Assembly (NCBI GenBank): GCA_017607445.1
Contig: JAEVHH010000006.1
Coordinates: 248,001 to 312,000, forward strand
Direction: 5' to 3'
Length of the DNA stretch: 64,000 nucleotides
Source: Histoplasma ohiense
Taxonomy: Eukaryota; Ascomycota; Eurotiomycetes; Onygenales; Ajellomycetaceae
The notes under the pieces were generated by a model, which did no database searches, was not told where the DNA came from, and saw only the letters and a program-made list of their open reading frames with translations. The position numbers and the translations under genes were made by a program. Every line of letters starts with the position of its first letter. Position 1 is the stretch's first letter. Below are positions 55,581 through 64,000 of the stretch, in pieces.

Positions 55581-57722
55581 CAAGTCAGGTTGCAGCCAAC
55601 GGCGCCGTTGTGGGATTTACGACCGCGGACCCCATGCAACCGAAGATATTGTATGTCCAAGTACTGAAAAGAACTGAACCGTGTATGAACAAGGCTTTCG
55701 TATCTGGACAATGCTTCATGCGCGTGCTCAACAGGAAGCCTCTTTCAATACCACAGCACTTGAAGATGCTGAAATTGAGGTCCGTCTACATGCACAGTGT
55801 ACTGGTCACGGTCTTCAATATGCAGATTGGCATTGGGCTTGTAATTGTTGAAATGGTAAACTGTTACATTCATTGTGTGTTAAAACCACTACATCTGCCC
55901 GTCCACCGGCGGCCGGCCCAGCACCTGGGCAATAAATACACCCATCAAATACAAAGCTCTGAATCTCAAGGAAGAATCGGCATCAGAAAATGCTACACGA
56001 AATATCTTTGGCTGGCGCCGAATTGATGGCTTTCCCCCCACGGGAACAAGAGCTGTGGTGGAAGACTGGGCACAACACAGCATTCTGATATCTGACTCAA
56101 TGGTGGATCTTTCACAGATTTGATCCTTCCTTCAAAGGATGTAGATTCGCCAATGCCAACTAAATTTCGATTCGAGCACATTGGTTAGTATTCGAGGAAG
56201 GCTACGTCGCTCGGGCGCTGGTGGATTACTGTATATAGTTCATACGTCGCCCTTCACGGTTGCTTCGTACAAGATATTGAATTTTTATAATAATTATATT
56301 GATTGGACTTTCTTTGAAAATGAGATTAATCCGATAATGCTTTTAGAGAATATCTTCATATTTCTTCAATTACTTCATATAACGATGTGACGGTTGGTCA
56401 GAGGCTGAAAATGGCTGTTTTCACTGCTGCTTTCGGCCTCACACCAACCGCCCAACCTCGATCATCATATGAATCTATCCCCACGGCCGCGACCCTTCCC
56501 TCCATGTGTGGCCACAATTTTAGAAGTTGCTCACCCTCACTCACCCACTGTTCTTCTTTTGAGAGGGGGAAGAGGAGCTGTTTTTGACACTTCACTCTGT
56601 TGATTTTGACTCTCTCCTCAGACCATGAATCATGTTATTCTCTCTATCTTCAATTCTCATCACTCTCATCATACCATCTGCAGCTCTCTTCTCTCTCTTC
56701 CATCACAGCACTAGTAGCAGCAGAAAAACAAAGGTGCAGACATCCCAGCAGTCTTAATCTCAGAGTCAAACTGAGTAGCATCATAAAGAGGCAATGAGAA
56801 GAGCTCAGAGATCAATCAGATGATATCAGATCAGCAGCTTGACAACTCTGTGAGTGCAGAATTCAAGATAGATAAGAGCTGAGTAAGACAGCATCATTTC
56901 TGACAGAGAGGGAACAGAGAAGAAGGCAGTGTACATGAGTACAAGTATCAGAGTCAGAGCTCAGAGTCAGAGTGAGAGAGAAAGAGAAATGAAGAAGAAA
57001 GAAGAGAGTGTGTGATCATTGTGAGAGGGTGTGTGATGGGTTTTTATAGATTGCAGTGTTCATTGAAGCAGCGTGAGAAGGTACAAAAGCAGTGAGAAGA
57101 CAGCCATCCTTGAAACAGCAACAGTGTCACTGCAATGGGCCTTGTGTGTGCAGTGGGCCAATGGTGAGGGGCGCTCAGCGGGCTCCCTGCTAACTGGCAC
57201 AAAAGATACTCGATTATCATGAGAATAGGTCAGAATAAGACTTTGATGAAGGTAGTTTAGAATCAGAGATTCTGATATAAACTGTTTATATAAATATTGA
57301 ATAAGATTCATACAGCGATGAATTTACTACGAGGAAACTAGAGAATGAAATTTTTTTCTCTTTTATATTTTCTCTTTTTATATATTCTTCTGATTATATA
57401 TTCTTGCTGTCTTTTTTCTTCTAAGATATTATTTAATTTATTTTTATCTTTTTAAAGGAAGGATTTTCTTATTTTTTCTTTTCTTTTTGTTTCTTTCAGA
57501 GAATACTTAAGAACTGTAACGAGCATCAAGTAAAATAATAATAAGAGTATTCAACGAGATACATAGTGGTGAAGTACGTTGACTATTTCAGTATTTTTCT
57601 ATTATATAATGGTGATAAAACTGTGTTAGTTATCACCGTTGTAATTTTCCCTATTAAGACAGCGATGTAGTAGGACTCACTTCCTGCAGCATACATCGCA
57701 TTATTGCAGTGGTAAACTGTCA
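55581..57722. other. AT-rich spacer with inverted repeat; no gene seen
   Basis: From about 56230 to 57660 the sequence is AT-rich with purine/pyrimidine-biased blocks (TCAGAG and CTCTTC words). It includes an inverted repeat at 56391-56450 and strongly T-rich stretches at 57350-57500. It could be a decayed retroelement or LTR region, but no clear terminal repeats or coding motif were recognised. Confidence 0.45.
56391..56450. repeat. Inverted repeat, 15-bp arms (13/15 matching)
   Basis: CGGTTGGTCAGAGGC at 56391-56405 faces GCCTCACACCAACCG at 56436-56450. The loop contains a second small inverted repeat (TGAAAA/TTTTCA). It sits at the edge of the AT-rich spacer. Confidence 0.7.
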
Positions 57723-59430
57723 ATGCCTCGTCTCCCCCTCGCCCTCCTCCGCCACGCATACACAGTACACCCCCTCCTGCCTCTCCTCCTCCGCGAATGC
57801 CGGGATCTGCCATCCGCCCGGAATGAGCTGCGATGGCTGAGCGAGCATGCCCTTGCTGCGCGCCCGGGTGAGCGCCGGGGAAATAGGCATAGGCACTGCC
57901 GTGGCGGGAAGGCAGGGAGTGGGCCAATGGCTCAAGAAATCGATCGCAATGGCGGTGTCGATGCGGTGAGGGTGCAATCGAGGGTGCAATCGAGGCTGCG
58001 GGAGATGGTGCGCCGGCGTGCGCGCGGCGTGCCGTTGCAGTATATCCTCGGTGACCAGCCCTTTGGCGAGTTGGAGATGCTGTGTCGGAGGGGGGTGTTG
58101 ATTCCGAGGTAGGCTTGTTTTTTTTATTTTTATTTTGTTATTCAAAAAAAAAGAGAGAAAAAAAAAAGATACACTACAACTGTCTTTTGCGTTTTCCCTG
58201 GCCCTTTTCGTTGTATGCTGGGTGAAATTTTATATTTTATATCCATATATAATAAGCTAATTTCACTCCGCTGTTTTTCTATCAATTTGATTTCCTCTGA
58301 AAAGACCAGAGACAGAATCGTATCCGACTCGCGTTGCCAACTTGTTGCTTTCTAAGCTCGCTCCCACCAGGCGAAAGGGCCTCGCGCACAGGGTCGAATA
58401 TAAATGTGAACACCTGCCGACCCTTCGCATCGTTGACCTCTGCACGGGCACCGGCTGCATTCCACTCCTCCTCCACTCCCTTCTCAGCCCCGTATTCCCA
58501 AAACTGCAAATATGCGGGGTGGATATAAGCACCCGCGCACTCAAGTTAGCACGGGAGAATCTCAAGCACAATATCGCGCTTGGAATGCTGAGCGAGAGGG
58601 CCAGGGAAGAGGTGTCGTTCATCAAGGGCGATGTGCTCTCTGGGCTATCGGGGCTCTCCGGACTGTACACCAGCAGCGTGACTCCGGCATCCAAGACCGC
58701 AGCCGCAGCAGCGGAACCAGAAATAAACCCCGTAATCACCATCCTCCTCTCCAACCCACCTTACATCTCCCCCGCCCAATTCGCCAACGGCACCACAGCC
58801 CGCAGCGTGCGCAGGTACGAGCCCAAACTTGCCCTCGTGCCGCCCGCCCGCGCCCCCATCCATCGGCAGCAACAGGGGCATCCTCATCCTCGGACGCAAC
58901 CGCCCTCGGCCGACCGCGCGCCATTGCCTACCGCCAACAATAAAACCCAGAACGGTAATGCCGATAATACCACCACCACCACCACCACCACCACCACTGA
59001 TGCCGCTGGTGCATCTTCTCTCCCATCCCCAGCGGCATCAGAACTCCGGCTGGAGATGAGCGCCTGCGACGCAGCAGTCGTTTCTGCACGGCGGGAGGAT
59101 ATGTTCTACCCGCATGTGCTCTCCGCGGCCCTGTCGTGGGTCGATGCGGACCTTGTCGTGCTTGAGTGTGGGGATAAGGGCCAGGCGGGGAGGGTTGCGG
59201 AGATGGCTCGGAGGGTCTTGGGCGGGTTGGGTGATGGCGATAACGATAACGATAACGATGGCGGTGGGGTGGAGGTGGAGGTTTGGAAATGTGATGATGA
59301 TCGTGGTGGTGGATGTAGGCTTGGGATGGGCGATGAGGATGAAGATGGGAGTGGAAGTGATGCTGATGGAGGAGCCAGGGCGGTAGTGGTTCGACGGGGG
59401 ATATTTCGAGACAAGCAGCAAGATATTTGA
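57723..59430 (+). CDS. MTQ1: Mitochondrial release-factor glutamine methyltransferase (HemK/PrmC, Mtq1-like)
   Basis: SAM-dependent enzyme that N5-methylates the GGQ glutamine of the mitochondrial peptide-chain release factor. Exons 57723-58108 and 58305-59430 give 503 aa. Seen: an N-terminal helical domain ending ARGVPLQYILGDQPFGELE, then VLIPRPETESYPTRVANLLL formed across the 196-nt intron, the SAM-binding motif LRIVDLCTGTGCIPLLLHSL, VDISTRALKLARENLKHN, and the catalytic NPPYISPAQF. After VRRYEPKLALVPPA comes a disordered insert of about 90 residues, rich in Pro, Gln and Thr and including a poly-Thr run from an ACC repeat at 58969-58997. The family resumes with DMFYPHVLSAALSWVDADLV and LECGDKGQAGRVAEMARRVL. 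An acidic Gly/Asp-rich stretch extends the C-terminus. Bacterial PrmC is about 280 aa, so the extra length is low-complexity expansion. Confidence 0.88.
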
Positions 59431-59810
59431 TGTGGCTAGATGACGGAATGCATGCATGCATGATGGTCAAGCGCGTTGCTTTTTTTACTTTTCTCTGATT
59501 TATAGAGGACCGCGTCTTGTGCCGTACATACATACATACATAGATATCACCGTCGAAGTCTCTTTTCTCAAACACCCCCCTATCCGCACATTATCCTTTC
59601 ACACCCTTCCCCGTCCGCCCGCAGCGCATTCCCCTCCCAATAGCGGACTAGATACATATCCCACCATGCACAGCCCAACCCGGGCCCTAATAGCTGCAAA
59701 TCCGAACAGCGCAGAGAGGGGAGTGTATACCTCGTCTCCAATCGCGGTCACGGCCCACTCTCCCTCCCCCTCCCTTTTTACGTGAAGAAAGAACGCAAAA
59801 CGGCGAAAGG

Positions 59811-59850
<40 letters not shown>

Positions 59851-60452
59851 GATGCAAAAATACTCTCCGTTCATTCGTTTTTTTTTCCGTTATTGTCTTC
59901 CTCCCAAACAAAACCTCTTCCCCGCCAAATCAACCAACCAACCAGCCAAACAAAACCAAACAAACAACCCCAGCGCAGTCCGTTAGTTCCCATGCTGAAA
60001 ATATATATATGAGTTTTGGAAGTACTGTACAGAAAGACGAAGACGAAGGCAAAGGCAAAGGCAAGGGCCAAAGACACGGTATGCTATACATAGTTATGTA
60101 CAGTACATGTGCGTGTATAGCGTATATGTATGGTGTGTTAGGTATGTGGTATTGAACGAAAGATGGATAGATAGAAAGATAGAGAGATAGATGCAATGCA
60201 GAGTGAGGGGGAAAAAGAAAAAAAGAAAGAGAAAAAAAGGGTAAATTGAAAAACAACAGGAATAAAAAACAAGAATATACAGATAAAAGAAACACGGCCT
60301 CCCCCTTCCATGTACATGTACAGTCTGCCAGAGATTTTTATTCATGCAAAAGAGATTTTTTTTTTTTTTTTTTTTGGCACCACGGAATCAAAAGCAAAGA
60401 AATTCCAGAAACTCAAAAACCCAATTCCTCACACCATGCCGCCATCGACGAT
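59431..60452. other. Convergent 3' region; no gene seen
   Basis: Between the stops of MTQ1 and the aspartyl protease. It contains an A37 run (59811-59847), a T20 run (60356-60375), several GA-rich tracts and partial GTACATGTAC motifs at about 60096-60110 and 60310-60322. Confidence 0.6.
59811..59847. repeat. A37 homopolymer
   Basis: The longest mononucleotide run in the window, in a convergent intergenic region. Confidence 0.9.
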
Positions 60453-62193
60453 TTACACGACCCCCAACAGCGCCGCGCCGGCCCCGAACCCCACCAACCC
60501 CGCCCACGCGCCCATGCGGCCAACCTGCAACGGGCGCGCCGTGGGTCCCGCGCCGGCCGTCGAAGTCGCGAGCGGCGAACCAGTCGCGGATGGTACAGCC
60601 GCGGCGCCGTCGCCGATTTCCAGGATGCGGTCGGCGGAGGCGTTGAAGTTGGTCTGCGCGAGGGAGATCTGGTTGTTGCCGAGGTCGTAGACGACGTAGG
60701 CGCTTCGCAGAAAGGTGTCTCCGAGGATCGGGGTGCTGTCGCCGGCGGGGGAAATGCCGAAGAGGCAGGCGGGCTCGCCGTTGGAGAAGGTTGGTTTGAT
60801 GTTGGAAGGCTTGCTGTTGGGGTCGGGGCTGGAGGTGATGGAGGCGAGGTCGAGGACGAGCTCGTCCATGCCGACGGTGATATTGGCGTTGCGGCTGCTG
60901 CCGAATTGGAAGGTGAAGGAGGCGCTTGCGTCTCGGTAGCGGCAGGGCACGAAAGCGGCGCCGCTGGGCTGGTCGTATATGGCCTGGATGGCGGTGTAGA
61001 TAGTATCGACGAGCGGGTCGGGGAGGTAGCTGAGGCTGCTGCCGGTGTCAAGTAGGACGGGGACGGCGCCTGCGGCAAGTCTTTGAGTGACACCGCGGGT
61101 TGTCAGGGTTAGGCCGGTGAGGGCGACAACGAGGTCTACGTAGATGCCGCCGTCCCTTTGCTGGATGGGGACGGTTTGGAGCTTGCCGTGGAACTTCTCG
61201 GTGTTGACGCCGCCGAAGAGGATGCTGCCGGTGCTGGCGTCGAGGTCGTTGAGCCAGATGCTATAGGCCGGCCAGTTGATCAAGCCTTGCTTCACGAGGG
61301 CGAAGGGGAGGTTTGCGTAGGGCTTTTGGCCCGACTTGGCCATCAGGGCTTCGTTCGTAGGGTATCCAATACCGAGGACACCCTCTATCAAAAGGTTAGC
61401 CAGCTTCTTTTGTCCCTTTCTCTCCCTCTCTTCCTCTCCCTCCCTCTCTCTCTCTCTTTTTTTTTTTTTTTTTTTTTTCTCCATGCTTTCCCCTTTCCGG
61501 TCTTCTCCTATCTGTTTAACATACCCGACGAAGAGGACGTATGCCCCACCCCGAACTGGAAGTCTTTCAACGACACCCCCCCAATCCGCATTGTATCCGT
61601 CACGTAATCGCCACTGGCGCTGGAGCCGTCAACGTAGGAGATATTGAACAGGGAATTGACGAACCCGTAGGTTGACGAGGCAGTGCGGTCATAGGTTCCT
61701 CCAGCGCCGCAGGGATCTCCATTCTGGGTACACAGCGTCGAGTCGGGAGCGTTACTCCAGAGGTCACTGCTGCCGGTGTCGAGGTGCATGCGCAGGGGCT
61801 GCTCCGGAGTGCCCAGCGTTATGTTACAGAAATACAGCGTCACCTGTTGGCATTGCATGGGCAACGTGCGGCTGAATCAGAAATATATTCTCGTATATAT
61901 ATATATATATATATATATGCGTTCTGGATCGAGGAAGCACAGCGAAATGAACAAAAGATAACATTGCAGATGCATACCTCATTGTTCAACAGCTGCTCAA
62001 CTACATTGCCTTTCCTTTTCCTCAGCCTGTCCCTCTCGACCGGGTTGGCGACGTGTCTGCGCTGGAAATCGAACCCGACGACGTTCCGGGCGTCCCTGGC
62101 GAGGAGCTGGATGGCGCTGACGGGGGTGGACAGGGCGGACAGGGAGAACAGAAGCGCCGTCCCCAGTGTGCAGAGAGCGGTAACACCGCGCAT
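60453..62193 (-). CDS. GPI-anchored aspartyl protease (yapsin-like)
   Basis: Secreted, cell-wall or membrane-attached pepsin-family protease. Exons 62193-61978, 61843-61525 and 61384-60453 give 488 aa. It has a signal peptide (MRGVTALCTLGTALLFSLSA), a propeptide with a dibasic-rich stretch (RDRLRKRKGN) and two active-site motifs, HLDTGSSDLW and LLDTGSSLSY. Other blocks are VTLYFCNITLGTPEQPLRMH, SSTYGFVNSLFNISYVDGSS, EGVLGIGYPTNEAL formed at the second splice junction, WLNDLDASTGSILFGGVN and ILGDTFLRSAYVVYDLGNNQ. A Ser/Thr/Ala-rich stalk precedes a C-terminal hydrophobic tail (GAWAGLVGFGAGAALLGVV) that ends the protein, as in GPI-anchor signals. Intron 2 (139 nt) carries CT repeats and a T22 run on the plus strand. 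Substrates are unknown; yapsins act in cell-wall remodelling and protein shedding. Confidence 0.92.
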
Positions 62194-63816
62194 GGCGCAC
62201 GGTGCTTGCTGGAGTTCTATGTCGATCGATCTATTGCGATTATCCCTCTCATATCAAGTTGTTTCTTTCCTTGGTTGGGGGTTTTCTGCTACTAGAGTCG
62301 TGCAGATCGAGATCGGCTTGGACACCGGATTCGGCAATGAGATGAGCAATCTGGAAGCAGACTAGCGGATGCACGGCGGGGGACAGCGAAAGGAGAGGAG
62401 AGGATATAGATAAAATGACAGCCTGATGGAGGAAATAGGGTGGATTCGACGAGAATCGCTGAGGAGGAGGTAGAATTGACCGTTGGCGGGCGGAGACGAA
62501 TATAAAAGAGAGGCTGACGGTGTGTCGGCGTCAGGCAGCTCAGGCAGGCAGGTACCTACGCAGACCACTAGCTGTGTGCCCGTGCTGCGTATTCTACGTG
62601 CTGGGAGGTGTATATCGATGTATCTACAAGTGTCTCTACAGCTATTCCCAGGATGTATCGCAATGACAAGAGCCCCGTTTGTCAGCCGCTGGCCAGTCTC
62701 CTCCAGTCTCCTGTCTGCATCTGATACATCTCTGCTCCGTAATCTTTCCAGATCCGTACAGATTACGACGAGCAGCAGCCGCAGCAGCCGCAGCACTGAT
62801 ACAGCAGCAAAACACAGAAACGGCATCCGCCACCGCGCACGGGTCGATCTGATTCGTTCCCTGGGCCTGGGACGGGTCAGATCGCGGTATCGGATCGCCG
62901 CTAATCTGAATCCGGCATAGCGTATACACGGCCATACCTGGTTTGGTTACATCACTAACTAACTAACATCCGGGAATGAGGATATTAGCTAAGCAGGCTT
63001 CGTCTTGCGTTGGCAGGAAGGAGTTGCTAACTTGACTGTGTAACTCATTGCAAGAGAGACAATACTTTGTAGTAGCAATAGTAATGGGGAATAGTAATGG
63101 GAATAGTAGAGTAAGTGGTGGTAATATGTGACAGTGCCTGCTGGCCCCGAGAGACTTGTCAAGCTTCATCTCCTGTTTCGGCAGTCACCCAGCCACGACG
63201 GGATACTGCGCCACGATTGTGAGTCTGTATTTCCTGTATTTCCGGGTGAAAAGAGAAGAGAAGAAGAAGCTTCTCACGTCCTGTGCATGTATCTATCTAG
63301 ACTGGGTGGGATTAGAGATCAGGATATCATACAGTAGATGCTTGGAGGGAGCCGGGTCTTTAGGAATGTGAGTAGTTAGGGATACATGTCTATCAGTCAT
63401 CAATGTCATGAATTGTCTTTTTTCATTCTCTCTCTCTTTTCCCCGTTTCCCACCTCGTTCCTGTGCCCAATGTGGATTGAGCCCCCGGAAAACCGTTGGA
63501 AGTGGAAACGGTGCGAGAACCAACCTCGTTCCCCAGTCCCACCCACAAGCTGACTGACATATTCGTCGTCGATGGACTACCTTTTGGGAAAGAGGAAGCG
63601 GGTGGTATGTCCCATTCCAACCCCCAGTTTCATTTACCAGACGCTCTTATTTGCTCCCTTTGCTTTCCTTTTTCAATTCGATGCGTGCGGGCCGGACGGG
63701 GAAGAATGTATTTCTTTTCTTTTCCTTTTCCTTTTATTTGTGGAGTGCAGACCGGGGCTGTTGCTTCAAAACAGAGTTGTCACTTTACCCCTTCACCCCT
63801 TCACCTTTTCACCTCT
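62194..63816. other. Upstream region of the aspartyl protease; no gene seen
   Basis: Holds the protease promoter and the 3' side of the gene entering from the right. The ORFs here are short or of biased composition. A pyrimidine-rich block with repeated CTTTTC/CACCCCTTCACC words lies at 63710-63825. Confidence 0.55.
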
Positions 63817-64000
63817 TCACCGCTTCGACGACGGAAGCTGGAAGCTCTCCGGTTTCATGTTGATCCGGCATAGCTTGGCCAGACACCCGCTGAGCTGTAC
63901 GAGCGTCTGCACCCCTTCCAATATCCGCATGTGCGTAAAGCCTATCTCCTTGATGAATTCGAGTCTGGTATGTTCAGAGAGCGTCGGCATCGTCTTCGTC
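63817..64000 (-). CDS. C-terminal end of an unidentified protein (truncated by window edge)
   Basis: A minus-strand frame open from the window edge to a TGA at 63819-63817. The last codons read SEHTRLEFIKEIGFTHMRIL, then LEGVQTLVQLSGCLAKLCRI and end NMKPESFQLPSSKR. The mixed amphipathic composition looks genuinely coding. An alternative is an exon starting at 63964 after a cag acceptor. About 60 residues are too few for me to assign a family. Confidence 0.55.
   Translation of the reverse strand, partial: TKTMPTLSEHTRLEFIKEIGFTHMRILEGVQTLVQLSGCLAKLCRINMKPESFQLPSSKR

Noticed and set aside
58928..59575. Minus-strand His/Pro-rich ORF
   Set aside because: Antisense of the low-complexity part of the methyltransferase gene.
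60413..61093. Ser/Pro/Thr-rich ORF overlapping the aspartyl protease
   Set aside because: Same strand but a shifted frame of the protease; the protease frame carries the second DTG motif and GPI signal.
1..64000. CRISPR arrays, operons, prophage or bacterial origin features
   Set aside because: The window is eukaryotic with spliceosomal introns; the repeats seen are homopolymers, microsatellites and a SINE.

Overview
This window is nuclear DNA of a filamentous ascomycete. Its short introns (about 40-170 nt, GT-AG, CTAAC/CTGAC-like branch sites), gene set, Pro/Ser-rich protein tails and AT-rich gene-poor stretches suggest a eurotiomycete, plausibly of the Onygenales; that assignment is inference. 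There are no operons, phage features or CRISPR arrays. I assigned about 20 protein genes, one intron-containing tRNA gene and one tRNA-derived SINE. Exon borders were read by eye from splice signals, phase and continuity of family motifs.

Layout. 1-13.7 kb: the 3' part of mitochondrial leucyl-tRNA synthetase (+), a seven-helix GPCR-like receptor (-), a small single-pass membrane protein with a PPxY motif (-), formate dehydrogenase (-), a SINE with perfect target-site duplications, and a small membrane protein (-). 14.6-20 kb: a complete SepA/Bni1-type formin (+). 20-26.6 kb: a 6.5 kb gene-poor stretch ending at a curious locus with three GRGGYN peptide motifs in two frames. 27-34.7 kb: the mitochondrial tRNA-modification GTPase Mss1, an F-box protein and a C2H2 zinc-finger protein (all -). 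34.7-46 kb: AT-rich spacers, a small unknown gene, a membrane-anchored cupredoxin-like protein (+) and mitochondrial homoaconitase (-). 46-55 kb: an unknown basic protein (+), phosphoserine aminotransferase (+, frameshifted in a G run), Cyc2-type reductase (-) and a LAT-type amino acid permease (+). 55-64 kb: tRNA-Gly(CCC) (-), an AT-rich spacer, an Mtq1/HemK-type release-factor methyltransferase (+), a GPI-anchored yapsin-like aspartyl protease (-) and the 3' end of an unidentified gene (-).

The genes are independently transcribed, but a mitochondrial theme recurs: translation (LeuRS, Mss1, Mtq1), heme/cytochrome c maturation (Cyc2), the lysine pathway (homoaconitase) and formate oxidation with a likely presequence. 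Others act at the cell surface or in polarity (receptor, PPxY membrane protein, formin, cupredoxin-like protein, yapsin, permease).

Most worth following up: the GRGGYN locus, whose motif copies differ only at synonymous positions; the SINE; the terminal micro-exons of Mss1 and homoaconitase; and the one-base frameshift in SER1.
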